64,000 nt of DNA from Macrophomina tecta (lineage: Eukaryota > Ascomycota > Dothideomycetes > Botryosphaeriales > Botryosphaeriaceae), in the NCBI GenBank assembly GCA_024180945.1, contig JAKSGN010000002.1:1-64000 (forward strand). The letters run 5' to 3'. Positions 25,232-38,762 of the stretch are shown in pieces. Under the pieces are notes generated by a model, which ran no database searches, had not been told where the DNA came from, and saw only the letters and a list, made by a program, of their open reading frames with translations. Position numbers and translations under genes: made by a program. Every line of letters begins with the position of its first letter. Positions within the stretch are counted from its first letter, which is position 1.

Positions 25232-26105
25232 ACGCTAGTATAATATTATAAACGCATTTTCTTATATTCTACTTAAGAAAAAGATATACTATTAATCTTT
25301 AGAAGAACTAAAGCTTAAATAAAACTAAATTTTTTATTTACTTCGAGCGCTTTATAGTCTTAAGAAGTTACTAGCTCTCTAGTAATAATATTTTTATAAA
25401 TTTTTAGAAGAGCTTAGTTTAACTTAAATATCTAATACGCTTTATTTATATTTAAATAATCGCCTATTCGTCTTCTTCTTTATAGATAATGTTATTATAG
25501 TATACTATAGGCAAGATAAATCTTTTATAGAAGCTTTCTAAGAAGACCTACTTAAACACTATAAAATAAGAATACTAGAAGAAGCTTAATAGTTTCTAGC
25601 TTTATATATTATATAAAATTAAGAGTAGAGGCTCTTATAGCTCTTTTAGAAATTATATATCTCTAGTCTTATTACTCGCTATAATATTAATAAAAATTAC
25701 TTTTCTTTAATACCGCTTTCTTTAGATAAAGTACTTTAAGCGAACTAAGATATATATATAAGTACGTAAAATATTTATCTTATTAAAATAAAATTAGTTT
25801 AGTATAATTTACGGCTACTAGTACTAGAATAGATATTATATATGTTTATTTTATATTATTATATTATCTTACTAATCTATTTTTTCGCTATCTAGAGCTC
25901 TTCTAAAGGCTTTTTAACTATTTAGTAAAAACTAAGAAGCTCGCCTTATTCTTTTAAAGTAACTATAAGAATAAAAATAATATCTTTATTATTAGTAGTA
26001 ATATAGTATTTACTAATAATCTAAATACGCACCGTAGCTACTAAGGCTCGATTATTACTATATTCGAAGTAGCTATTAATTAGAAAACTATTAAGTAGCC
26101 TATAA
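25232..26105 (+). pseudogene. Copia1 RT to RNase H, middle part
   Basis: Direct continuation of 16804-16975. It shows Copia RT blocks: Asn-Ala-Phe, the RALYxL motif near 25350, and the catalytic Val-Asp-Asp position near 25480, now Ile-Asp-Asn. The ATRPDIA-like region follows near 25850, then the RNase H start with an Arg-Arg-Ser-x-Gln-Gly-type motif near 26030. G2 splits the gene just before the STTEAE-like motif, which appears at about 59735. RIP-mutated. Confidence 0.82.
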
Positions 26106-26630
26106 TATTAATAAAAGAAATGCTTCGTAAAAAAGTATCTAGTAAGCTAGAGAGTAGAGGCGGCTAGAACTATATAAAAAATAAAAAGAAGTAAAAAAAG
26201 AGTCTAAAATAACTTTATTATATAGTATCTTATAGATAATTAAATAGAGTAATAAAACTAAAAGAACCTATTTTAAAAGAAGAAAAAGAATTATCGCTTT
26301 TATATATTTTATAAGTACGCTACGAAGTAGTATTTAAACGTTATCTATTAAACTTTTTTTTAATAAGGGTTATTCTACTTTATTTCGCGCTAGTAAACGT
26401 TACCCGTTAAACTTTTTCTTAATAAGAATTATTCTACTTTATTTCATACTAGTAAATATTATTCGTTAATTATACTTTTATAGCTATATTATAAAGTCTT
26501 CTTATAGTAGAGGGTATTTCTTTAATTTACTAATTAAAGCTCTCTTCTTAAGCTACCTATTAAAGCCCTATCTTTTATATAGAAAGAACTACGCCTCGCC
26601 TTAACTAGCTTATCTATTTTTTACTTTATA
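26106..26630 (-). repeat. G2 3' LTR (525 bp) with internal 59-bp tandem repeat
   Basis: Same length as 59192-59716. It runs from tattaataaaag to tttactttata. Positions 26335-26473 hold two full copies and part of a third copy of a 59-bp unit, starting at 26335, 26394 and 26453, each with cgttaaac and ttattctacttta. The same array is present in the right LTR. Confidence 0.87.
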
Positions 26631-27025
26631 ATATCTCGCCTAGAGCTTTAAGCTTACCGTTCCTTAGTAGCTTCTAAAAGTAAAAATATAAGACTTATAG
26701 TTCGTAGAAGTAGGTATAGTATCTATTAAAATTACTAATTATCTAGTATTACAATTCTCGTATTCTTTTTTATAGTAGGGCTTTCTTTTAATACACCTAT
26801 TAGTACCCTACTCTACTTATAAGAAAATAAGAGAAAGATATCTTTCTAAAAAAATATTAATTTATAATAAAAATAACTCTAAAAGTAGACCTAGAACCGA
26901 ATACGCTAAGAAAAAATAATAAGAAAAGAAAAAAAATAGAAAAGTAAAAGTAAATAAAGTAAACTAATTACTCTTATTAACTAGTTTAAAGCTTTTAAGA
27001 ATATTAGTTAAGTATAATAACTAAA
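26631..27025 (-). other. G2 3' region between hairpins and LTR
   Basis: RIP-mutated sequence with no recognisable coding motif. It should contain the polypurine tract next to 26630, but the purine bias there is weak. Nothing else seen. Confidence 0.4.
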
Positions 27026-27096
27026 AAGACTTATATCTAGCTAGGTATAAGTCTTACTACGTATAGACTAGAACTTATATCTAGCTAGGTATAAGT
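27026..27096. repeat. Hairpin pair H1 (two near-palindromes)
   Basis: Two near-perfect palindromes, 27026-27055 and core 27073-27096, share acttatatctagctaggtat and are separated by about 15 bases. Each could fold into a 12-15 bp stem in RNA. They sit between the end of the unassigned G2 coding region and the 3' LTR. Sister copies lie at 39228-39306, 53765-53835, 59038 and 60151. Confidence 0.85.
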
Positions 27097-27100
27097 CTTT

Positions 27101-30100
27101 TTTTAGATTTTCTATTTTTTATATAAGCGCCTCTACTTAGCTATTTCTATATTTTTAGTCTCTAATAGATTTCTCTAAAATCCTAGATTTATATTACAGT
27201 TATAACTACCCTAATTTTTATAAATTATTTTATTAGTATTTTACTAATATCTTATTATTCTATAAACTAAAACTACTATTCTCTTTTACTATTTCTAAAT
27301 TAAATTGCTTTTTTTTTTACTAGCTATAAACTAATTATCTACGTTAGTAATTACTAATAAATTATTCTAATTCTTCTTTCTAATAAGTATGTTAGATATA
27401 AGATAGATTCTACTTATTAATAAGTTAGTATAGTACTTATTAAATAGCTTTATAAAGTTAAATTTATTTCTATTATAACTCTTAGTAGGTGGTCTAATCT
27501 TTAGATTAGCCTTACGAATATTCTTATACTTTATATAAGATAGCTCTAGCTTTCTATCTTTTTTAATTCTAATAAATATAATATTAGTATAAATCTATCG
27601 CGTAGACTTACTCTTCTAGCTATATTTTTAGAGAATCGTAGGCCTTAAAGTAATAACTATACTAGAAGCTACTAGCTTTATATTAAATCTTATTAATTTA
27701 AAGCTTCTAGCTATTTAGTTCTTAAAGACTATAGATAACTTATTTAACTTACTATATTTAGTATAATTATTAAATATCTCTTTTTCTTTAGTAGAAATTC
27801 TATTATATATTTTATAAGTCTATTTAGCTTTTTTTTTATTATATAGAGGTATCTTATAGTTAATAATAGCCCTACTATATTTTTAATATAGCGTATACCT
27901 ATACTTTTTAGATAGATAAGGCATTCTATAAAAAAAAGCTAAGTTATTAATAAACTAGATAGACTTAGAATAACTAATAAAACTATAATAATAAGTCTTA
28001 CTAGATACTACTACTTAAAGCTATAAGAGAGAATACTACCTAATAAGCTAAGTAAAGAATATAAAGATTATTAAAAAATAATATTTATTATAAGAAAGCT
28101 CTCTATTAAAGGGCTTTATATAGTACTAATAGTACTAAATATCTTTCTTAAGCACCTACTAAAGTTAAGTTAGATTAGTACTAGAATATCTATTCTAAAT
28201 ACTAAATATATTAGTAATACTATACATTTCTTAATTACTATTTCTAATTAACTCTTTTTTTAATCTCTTTTAATTTTACTTACTTTAGTAGTAATACTAT
28301 AACTTCTACTTAGAATTATCTTTAAAGTATCTAAAGCTACTTAAATTAGTATTATTTATATTACGACTCTAGATAAAAAGATACTTTCTAACCTTAAGCT
28401 TTTTTATCTAATAAAAAGAATTATTAGAAATATCTTTAATAATTTTTAAGAGAATATTACTAATTTCTTTTTTTATTATAGCGCTCTTAGTTTTAATTTC
28501 TACTACTATATATAAATCTTAAAGATATATAGTATAAGGCTAACTACTAGTAGAAGTTTATAATAGAGTTACTAGTATATTATAGCCTTTACTAAAATTT
28601 AAGTTATCTAAGCTCTCTTTCAGATTTAATTTAATACTAGTAGAGCACTCGTAATAATATTTTTTATTATAAGCGATTTAGCGATCGAACTTATCGTTAA
28701 GGTATTTAGTATAGTTATTAAAAAATGTAATAATATCTAGATTATTAAGGTCTTAACTTTTTCTATATTAATGTAAGAAACTTTATTTAGTTAATATTAA
28801 TCTATTTACTTTTCTCTTACTCTTAGACTTTCTAGAAGAGCTAGTACTAAATAGATAATTCTTCTTTAGAGAAAATACGAAATTAATTATCTTAACTCTT
28901 TTAGAGAGTAAGATCTACTAATTAATAAAAATATATTTATAATTTATTAGAAAACTAAAACTATTTTTAATAAAGTTCTTTTTCTTCTTAAAAACCTCTA
29001 CTACTTTATAAGTAGTAGTATTTAGAGCTATCTTTCTATAATTTAATATAGTATAGATTTTATAAGTATCTATATTTCTAGGTATCTTTCTATTCTTTCT
29101 AGAATTAGAACTATAAGTAGTAATAGCCTAGTATATCTTATTTTAATCTTCGCTAATAGAGTAGGGGAAGAAAAGAAAGATATAATAACGCTTTATAAGA
29201 TAATAGTATATTATATAGTTAACTTACTTAATAATACGCTCGAGAGGTATACTATATCTAGTCTAAGAGCTAACGTATCTTAAGTAGTTTTATAAGACTA
29301 AATCTCTAAAAACTAAAGCTTTTACTACTTCTTTACTCTAAGTCTTTATAATATTATTTTAAAATCTATGTATATCTATAATTATCTTACCACTACTCTT
29401 AAGTATTTATTTTTTAATTTTATCTGCTTCTTTTATTACTAAATTATAATTATCTAGGGCTAATTTCTTTATCTTAGTATCTTACTCTATAATCTTAGCT
29501 AGAGTTATAAGCCTATTACTAGTAGAATCCGTAAGCGTAACTAGTATACTATAAATTTTTATATATCTCTCTTTTCTCTACTCTCTAGGCTCGAGCTTTT
29601 AAAGCTTATAAGTAAGTAACTCTATACTCTTTATAGAATTAAATATTTTAAGGATTTTTTCTAAGTATTAAGCTTTCTAAGTAACTAATATAGACTCTTT
29701 TATAATTCTACTTAGAGTCTCTAGATTAAAGACTTCTAAATCTTTAGCTATAATTTACTTATTTATCTACTATACCGCTTTTTATACTACTAACCTTATA
29801 ACTTAGGTTATAGAAGGGTTTAGTATCTTATAAAAGTAAAAGAAAGTAACTAGAGAAGAAAGTAGAGATAGATTTAAAAAAATATTTTAAAAAGAATTTA
29901 GAGAAATGGTAAATTAAGTACTACTAGCGGAAATTTTTAGTAGGCTTATAATTAGGCTTTTCGTATGTAAATAGGTTATACGAGGTAAAGGCTTATCGCG
30001 AAGAATATTATTAATAATTTTATTAATTATATTTTAAAAGAGTAAGCTTCTAGTAAAAACGAATATACTTTTATCTATTATTAATTTACTTTAGCTATAC

Positions 30101-30374
30101 TAAGACTATTCTTAGATGTCTAAGAAACTAGCGTAAGGCGCTATTTAAATTTTAAGTTCTTAAGTAGAAGTATATCTCTAATAGTAAATAAGAATATAAG
30201 TATAAGGTGTAGATATTAGTAACGTAGTCTTTTAAAATAAATGACTAGATAAGAAAGATTTAAAAGAGAACTTAAACTTTAATAATTAATACTTAGCTTT
30301 AAGAGTATCTAAAATACGCTTTCTAGCTTTAATAAACTACTATCGCTAGGCTATAATCTACTTAAGATTTAAAG
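27101..30374 (-). pseudogene. G2 unassigned coding region (possible third ORF)
   Basis: The minus-strand reading stays open over long stretches if TAG/TAA are read as RIP-hit Gln codons. Between about 29,750 and 28,600 I could follow one frame without a break that RIP does not explain. The right part is Lys/Glu/Ile/Leu-rich and looks helical (coiled-coil-like). The middle has Lys-rich stretches with a Ser-Ser-Ser-Arg-Lys-Ser block. The left part is rich in Tyr, Lys and Arg. I recognise no domain: no RT, integrase, GPY or envelope signature. It lies downstream of G2 integrase and is cut from its probable 5' part by F2. It could instead be a separate element. Confidence 0.45.
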
Positions 30375-31161
30375 TATTACGAATTCTAGAATATAAGGGC
30401 TTTATAACTCTATAAGCGAAAAGCCCGTACGGGAAAAGATACTATAGAAGCTAGAAATCTATAAGAACGATAGAGCCGTACTACTAGTATACTTATATAG
30501 AAAAACTAGTCTTAAGAAAAGATAGCGTATATAAGCCTAGATAAGATAGTAATAAAAGCCCGTATAAAAGTAACACTTACGCGGTATAGTAAGACTACGA
30601 AAATACTAACTCGGTTAAACTTTCGTAGAAGAAGAATATTTATAAAAAAGAGATTATAAATTCTAAAAGCTAACTTTAGACTAGAGAAATAAATAAAATA
30701 AAGTTAAATAACTTATACAGTCTAAAAAATAATAGTCTAGTAGTAGAATACTTCTTTAACTAATATAGAAGTTAGATTCTAGGAAATAGATATTAGCGTC
30801 TAAGTTACGTATAGTTTACTTAACCTACTTATAGATTAGAAATTTTAGTAAAGATTTAACTCTTAGAATAATCTAATACTATAACTAATCTAATAGTTAT
30901 CTTAATCTATAGATTATTATAGCTTTTTTATAGTATATAGATATACTTCTTAAATAGTACTTTAATCTTTATAGTTAACTTAAAGTTCTAATATAACTCT
31001 ATTAGAGGTAATAAGCCTAACGCGTACTACGTACTAATATATTATGTAATTATTACTATTATTTTAATTCTTTATTCTTTTCTTATTCTTTAAGATAAAT
31101 CCTTTAGCTATTTAATTCTACTAGGCGATTCTAAAGCCTAGTAAAAGAGACTATCGTTATA
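30375..31161 (+). repeat. F2 5' LTR
   Basis: 787 bp, tattacgaattc to atcgttata; equal in length to its partner at 37976. Confidence 0.92.
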
Positions 31162-31335
31162 CTTTAACTACTATTCTTATAAGAAAAGATAGTTCTAAGA
31201 AAAGAAATATTTAATAATAAAATAGTATTACTTAATACTTAACGCTAACTAAGTAATATAATAAATAATATTAATATAAATAATAATAATTCTTTATAGC
31301 TAACTATAGCCGACCTCTTTTAGGTTATTTAAGAT

Positions 31336-33204
31336 ATATAAGGCTAGATTAGTAAACTACATAGATAACTCTAGAAGTAGACTAATAAGAATATCTAGCT
31401 CTATTAATAAATAGACGAACTTCGTAACTAAGCTATTTTAATAATCTCTATTCTAGTACTTATTTATACTTTAGTATTAATAATAACTTAACCTTCTAAT
31501 AGAAGTACGAAGACGGCTAAGCTAGATCTATTCTATAGTAATTAAAAAAAGCTCTAGATCTTTCTTTTATAACTTAATCTATACTTCTTTTTTAACTCTA
31601 GAGACTTTTCTACTAATAATAAAAAGATAATATTCGTAGCTACCTATCTCTACGATATTATAGTATAGTAGTTTAAGCCCTACCTTAGAGACTAAATAGA
31701 GAAAGAACTAGAAGTATATAAAAAAAATACTAAAAAAGTCTTTAGTAGCTATAAGTACTTTATAACTTAAATTAAGTAAAGCTTTAAAGACCTTAACGAG
31801 GTTAATAAGGCCTAATAAGCCGTTATAAATATCTACTAGAAGACCTTAGTAGTAGACTATACTATAAAATTTTAAAAGACTATAACGTATCTAAATAACT
31901 AGTTTAACTACGCCCTTATAGACTACTACTACCGAGGACTTAAAGAAAGAGTTAAAGACTAACTTATAATATAAAATAATTCTAAGATCCTAGATAAGCT
32001 TATTAAGCTAGCTATTAAATATAATAACCGCCTCTTTAAGTACTAATCTAAGAAGTATAAAATAAACTATAAAGCTAATACTTCGCGCCTAGCGCGCCCT
32101 AGATATACTTAGAAAGAAGAAGATACTATAAAGCTAGATAATATTAATCGCTAAAATAACCTATTTAAAAAAAATAACTACTATAGAAAAAAGAATAACG
32201 GCTATAAAAAAAGATAATATAAAGAATAGATCCTAGAGTAAAAATAAAAATTTAAAAAAAAACTATACGTCTACTATAATAAGACTTAGAAAAAGATATA
32301 CTACTATCTTAAGAAGAATAAATAAGTCTTAGCTATAATATAAGAATTAAAAAGCCGAGAAGTCTCTATAGTTACTAAATAAAAAAACCCCTTTACTAAA
32401 TTTAATAAGTAATACGAAGAAAGCTAGAGTTCTAAATATTAAAGGCTTAGCTAGATAGTCTATTATAATAATAACTATACTATTTACTAGAGCGATAAGA
32501 ATACTATAGACTAGTATTCTAAGAAGCTATAATACATTAATATAATTTTAAAAATAGAGAAAGAGCTTATTAAAGCCTTTTCTAATAATAAAGATCTAGT
32601 TAATAGTAATATAGAAAAACTATATAATAGTACCCTAGAGTTAAGCATAACCGATAACGAGTAATAGTAAAACGAAGCTATACTTATAAGAATAACTAAA
32701 TATCTAACCTAATACGAAGAGATATACTATATTACTAATAGTCTAGAGTCTACGGTTACCTAGATTCTAGGCCCTATAATTAATCTCGAAACGCAGTAAT
32801 ATAAGGTATAGTAAGAAAAGATATACGTATATATATAGTAAAACGATACCTAGAACCCCTAGAAAGAATTACTACTTAAAATAGCTAATAAACTCGTATC
32901 TTAGCTAGAGAACGAGATATAGAGGGTATAATAATAGTAAAACCTATAATACCTTCGTAATATAGCCTATACCCTCTATTAGTATAATATAGTAACTAGA
33001 AATAGGGGTACCTTATAATAAATACTCTACGAAAAATATAATATACCTACCTTCTAGTATTAGGTTTAAAATAGGTAAATCTACTAGAGGCGACTAATTA
33101 AACGCGGTAGATAGATATAATAGAAAAATACGCTAATTCTAGTAAATAAATAGAATAAATATATTCTTTATAAAATAATAAGATAACTAACGTTAAAAAA
33201 CTAG
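31336..33204 (+). pseudogene. F2 gag (degenerate)
   Basis: It starts at ATA where F3 has ATG and stays in register for 620 codons to the heptamer at 33195-33201, then TAG. It has the same length as F3 gag, so no net indels. The zinc-knuckle cysteines at about 32263-32300 read Tyr. All stops are RIP-type. Confidence 0.78.
33195..33201 (+). promoter_or_regulatory. A_AAA_AAC -1 frameshift heptamer in F2
   Basis: The heptamer is in the phase needed for -1 slippage relative to the gag frame; the pol frame opens right after it. Same site and phase in F1, F3 and R2. Confidence 0.65.
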
Positions 33205-36200
33205 ACGGTTTTTCTAGATAGAAATTTTAGAAGGGGTAGTTAGATAGGTTTCTTAATTAGATTATATATATAGCAAACGAAATTATATCTATTAAATTAA
33301 ATCTATATCGACTTTTATATATCCTAGTTATATTCTACGGGAAAAAGGTAATAGCTATAATTAATAGCAGCGTATAAGGCATATTATCAATTCTAAGTTT
33401 ATTATTAAGAACTAACTACTCTAGTAAGCTAAGAATTATTCTTATTAGCTAAGTATAGTAGACGGCTCCTTAGCGAAATATAAAAATAGCTAGATATAAA
33501 TTAAAATAGAGAAAATATTCCTTACTATTAATAATTACTAAAAATAAATTAATCTTAATATAATAATAATTTCTAGATATAATATTATTCTAGAAATATT
33601 ATAGCTAAAGACTTATAAGCTATATATTAACTAAAGAATAGAGACTATCTTATTTTCTAATAAATACTATAGATACTACCTCGTAACGGTAAAAAGAAGC
33701 TAATAGAGCTAGAAAAAAGCGCTAGAGTCTAAAAGCTAGAGCGAAATCTTCGAGCTAAGACAATAAGATAATAATATATCTATAGATATTAAGACTATTA
33801 GCTATCGAGTACTAAAACTTATAGTAAGACGAGAAGAAAAGGCCTATATAATTTATATAAAACCTAGTAAGAAGACTAAGTAAAAAACCCTTACTCGCGT
33901 AATACGGGGCCTTACGAATAAGAATAAGAATAGCCTAAAACTAGTTAGAGAAGACTATTTCTAAAGGCTTAATAAATAGTATAGCTATCTAAATAAAGTA
34001 GGTACTAGTCCCCTTAGATATAAAAGCTATAATAATAAAGATATTTTAGTAGCTAAGGTTAGCGTAGACCTTAGCAAAATTATAAGGCCTACTATAAGTA
34101 AATTAGTATCTATACTAGAGTTAGAGATAGTTCTATAAGAATTCTAAAATATACTAAGAATATTCTAGAAAAGAGATAAAGAATAACTACTAAAGTATTA
34201 GCTATAAAATTATAAGATACCTCTACTTTTAAAAATATAGTTTACTTTTAAGTCTATTTACTTCTTATCTAAAATAGAGGCTAAAGTATTATAGAAATAT
34301 ATTAATAAAAACCTAGAATAAGAATATATATAACCCTTATAGTTATTAGTAAAATACTCTATTCTATTTATTCTTAAAAAGAATAGTAAGCTCCGCCTCT
34401 ACGTTAACTATAGATAGTTAAATAATATTATAGTAAAAAATTAGTATCTACTACCTCGTATTAATAAATTATAGAATAAGCTTTATAACGCTAAGTTCTT
34501 TATAAAACTAGACCTTTAAAAAGATTACTACCTAGTTTATATTAAGAAAGATAAAGAATAGAAAATAGTATTTTAAATATAATTTAAATATTATAAGTAT
34601 ACGGTAATATTTTTTAGGTTTACTAACGTATTAGCTATCTTCTAGAGCTTAGTTAATAATACTTTATATTTATATTTAGATATATTCGCCTTAGCTTATC
34701 TAGATAATATTCTAATATACTCGGAGACGCTTAAGAAATATATTAAGTATATAAGAAAAGTTCTAAAGGCCTTAAATAAATAAAATCTCTAAGTAGCCCT
34801 AGAAAAGAGCGAGTAGTATATATAAAAAATAGAATATCTAGGATTTATTATTATTCTAGGATATATCGGTATAGATAATAAGAAACTAGACGTAATTAAA
34901 GACTAGCTAATACCGCGAACTATTAAAAAAGTATAATTCTTTCTTAGATTTACTAACTTTTATTAGAAGTTTATTATAAACTATACTAAAATAGTAGTAC
35001 CTCTAACTAATATTACTAAGAAAGAATATAGGTTTATATAAAGAGAAAAATAGTAATAAGCGTTTAACTTACTAAAGCAAATATTTATAAAAGTACTAGT
35101 TCTAGGACTCTATAACCCGAATCTACTAATTACGGTAGAGACTAATACTTTAGACTATACTATAAAAGCTGTACTTAGTTAGCTAGATAAAGAAGATAGA
35201 CTATACTCTATCGCCTACTACTCTAGAAAAATAATATCTACCGAAAAAAACTATGACGTTTATAATAAAGAACTCTTAGTTATAGTTATAGCTTTTAAAG
35301 AGTAGAGATACTATCTTAAAAATACTAAGTACTAGATTATAGTCTACTATAACTATAAGAACCTCTCGCACTTTACTACTACTAAGGAATTAAACTAATA
35401 ATAAGTTTAATAGGCTAAAGAGCTAGCATCTTATAATATAAAAATTACCTATAGAAAGAAATCCGAAAACGTTCGCATAGATACGCTAAGTAGATGAGCT
35501 AATTATATTAAAGAGAAGTTAGGTTCGTAATCTATAATACTTAATATATAAAAGAATAGGTCTTTTATACCTACTAGCTATAGCCGCTAGATTATAGCTA
35601 TTTATAGCCTAGGATAAACGTAGCTTAAAGAAGAACTAGACGACTTACTTACTCTAGTTAGACTATTTACCCTAGCGATACGCCTCGAAGGTAATAAATA
35701 GAAGTAAAAAATCTAAGTAATCTATATAGATAACGTAACAGCCTATAAAATTAGAGAATTTAAAGACGACCCCTAAGTAACTAGAAACGCGAAAGATATA
35801 ATTCTATTTTTAGAATTAGTCTACGTTTTAGTTAAACTACGGAAAGAGCTTATAAAGAATATATATAAAGCCTTAATATATAATTATTAAGAAATAAATA
35901 AGATAATAAAGCGAATTATAAAAAGCTACTACTTTCTAGAGCTAAGAAGAATCGTTTAATAAATAGTCTTATAATATGATCTTTATATTAGAAGTAAGGC
36001 TATAAGATATATACTCTACGAACTACTTTAGCTACTATTAGTACTAAAGCACCCTTAGTAATCTATATCGCTAGACTTTATTATAGATCTATCTAAGTTA
36101 GAAGAACCACTTACTAAGATTAAGTATAACTCGATTCTAGTTATTATTAATAGAATAATAAAGTACGTATATTACTTACTATACCTTAAGATAGTAAATA

Positions 36201-37170
36201 TAAAAGAACTTATCTATATATTTCTTAGAATAATTCTTAGTAACTATAAACTACTAGAAGAGCTCATATTAAATAGAAATTAGCTATTTATATTTTAATT
36301 CTAGTAGATTCTTATCTACTAACTTAGAGCTAAATATAAGCTCTTAACTATAATATACCCTTAAATAAATAAATAGATAGAACGAATAAATTAGACGCTA
36401 GAATAGTACTTATACTACTATCTTAATTATATATAAAATAATTAGGTCGAGCTACTACCGCTTATATAGTTCGCGTATAATAGCTCGAAGGTATTAGCTA
36501 TATAAGAATCTCTATTCTATACTAATTATAAGTACGAGCCTATAGCTTATAAAGAACTAATACTAAGCGAATTTCTAGCCTAAAAAGAAATTCTTAAAGC
36601 GGACTAGCTAAAAATACTCTATAAATAACTATATCTAGACCTTAAGTTCGTAGTCCTATAAATAGATAAATACTATAATAGACGATACTAGAAGGTACTA
36701 AAGCTAAAAAAAAAGAATAAAGTTTATCTTTTTAAAAAAAATATTAAGATAAAATAGCTAAATAATAAATTAGACTTTAAGAAAATCGAACTATTTAAAA
36801 TTAAAGAATAAATTAGAAGAATTAATTTTCGCCTTAGATTATCTAATACTATATAAATATACTCTATATTTTACGTCTTACTTCTTAAACCGATACTAGA
36901 AAACGCTATACTATTACGCTAAATAAAAGAAATACTACTAGAAAATCTAAATACTAACGAAAATATAGACTAGAACGTAAAATAAATTCTAGATAGCGAC
37001 TATATTAATAGTTAGTTTTAATACCTTCTTAAATAGAAAGAAGACTAGAATAATACTTAGAAACTATTAAAACTCTACGACTATTAAGAGCTTATTAATA
37101 AGTTCTATCGCTAAAATCTATATTAATTAATACCACCGACTTATTACATATAAAGGACCTAAAATCGAAG
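33201..37170 (+). pseudogene. F2 pol (degenerate)
   Basis: -1 frame relative to gag. The protease DSG region at about 33363 reads Asn-Ser-Ser. RT catalytic box at about 34695-34710 reads YLDN. RNase H, integrase with SLDFI-type motif, and a chromodomain-like C-terminus follow. Nearly colinear with F3 pol (about 1,320 codons). Inactive through RIP stops. End placed by analogy with F3. Confidence 0.8.
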
Positions 37171-37229
37171 TTAGAAAATAGAGATAACCGCGCCTAATTA
37201 ACTAAACCGGAATTCTCGAGAGATATAGA

Positions 37230-37872
37230 CCCCGAACTAACGCTAAGAGATCTAATAGACTAGAACGACCCTATAATGTTATTAGCTAAGATATTACTAT
37301 ATAAATACTTTAGCAATCGTTTCTTCTTAGTATTTTTAGGGTTAACTAAATCTCTAGCCTCGTAGATAGCCTCTAGGCGATCTAATTTCTTAAGATCTTT
37401 AATAGACTATACCTTCTTATTTAATATTAAGCTACTACGACGCTATAATAGAACCTTCTATTTACGAAAATACTCTAAGTAAGATAAGATAGTACGTAGC
37501 TTAGACGTTAGCTTAGAGATAGTATCTAAAGCCTCTATCTTATTAGCGGTAATCTTCGTAATAGTATGCTCGAGACGAATAACTAGAAAAAAAGAGTTAG
37601 AACTAGTTAAAAAAAGATAAAAAGAACTTATAATTATTCTTCTTTACGCTACTAGTATTATAGTAAATATTACTATAATAGATATACTTTCTATAGTGTA
37701 AATATCCTAAAGTAATATAATATATTACGGGCTTATCCTTCTTCTCTAATAAAAGATACTGAGCGTAAGAAATTAATATATTAAGGTCTAGAAGTATATA
37801 TAAAGAATTAATCTTTATACTAAGAAACTTATGCTTAACCTACTACTTATTACGCTTACATTTAGAAGGTAT
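37230..37872 (-). pseudogene. F2 antisense accessory ORF (degenerate)
   Basis: Antisense ORF homologous to that of F3, starting at ATA (plus-strand tat at 37870-37872), about 104 bases from the 3' LTR. Lys-Arg-rich start and helical middle part are recognisable between RIP stops. Confidence 0.55.
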
Positions 37873-37975
37873 TATAGGAAAGACTTATAAGAAAAAGAAA
37901 TAAAATAATAAAAAAGCCTAAGATATAGATAAATAAATAAATCTTCGGGCCGAAGATTCTTAAGAGGGGGGATAG

Positions 37976-38762
37976 TATTATAAATTCTAGAATATAAGGG
38001 CTTTATAACCCTATAGGCGAAAAGCCCGCATAAAAAAAGATACTATAGAAACTAAAAACCTATAAGAATAATAGAGCCGTACTACTAATATACCTATATA
38101 GGAAAACTAGCCTTAAAAAAAGACGGCGCATACAAGCCTAGATAAGATAGTAATAAAAACCCGTATAGAAGTAACGCCTACGCGATATAGTAAAACTACG
38201 GGAATACCGACTAGATTAAACTTCTATAGGGGAAGAATATCTATAAGAGAGAAATTATAAATCCTAAAAACTAACTTTAGACTAAAGAAACGAACGGGAT
38301 AAAGTTAAATAACTTATATAGTCTAAGAAATAATAGTCTAGTAGTAAAATACTCTTTTAACTAATATAAAAGTTAGATTTTAGAAAATAAGTATTAGCAC
38401 CTAAGTTACGTATAGTCTACTTAATTTACTTATAGATTAAAAACCTTAGTAAAGATTTAATTCTTAGAATAATCTAATACTACGACTAATTTAATAGTCG
38501 TCTTAATCTATAGATTATTATAGCTTTTTTATAGTATATAGATATACTTCTTAGATAGTACTTTAATCTTTATAGTTAATTTAAAGTTCTAATATAACTC
38601 TATTAGAGATAATAAGCCTAACGCGTACCGCGTATTAATATATTATATAATTACTACTATTATTCTAATTTTTTATTCTTCTTTTATTCTTTAAGGTAAA
38701 CCCTTTAGCTACCTAACCCTACTAGGTAATTTTAAAGCCTAGTAGAAGAGGCCGCTATTATA
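37976..38762 (+). repeat. F2 3' LTR
   Basis: 787 bp, tattataaattc to gctattata, directly after the polypurine tract taagaggggggatag. Confidence 0.92.

Larger units (their letters stand above)
30375..38762 (+). mobile_element. F2: Ty3/Gypsy chromovirus (Gyp-A), complete
   Basis: Plus-strand element of 8,388 bp with two 787-bp LTRs (30375-31161, 37976-38762) inserted in G2. It carries gag, pol and the antisense ORF in the family order, and a clear polypurine tract (aagaggggggatag) before 37976. The flanks are taaag (30370-30374) and ctaag (38763-38767), so the expected TSD matches only in 3 of 5 bases. Strongly RIP-mutated; RT box reads YLDN. Confidence 0.92.
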
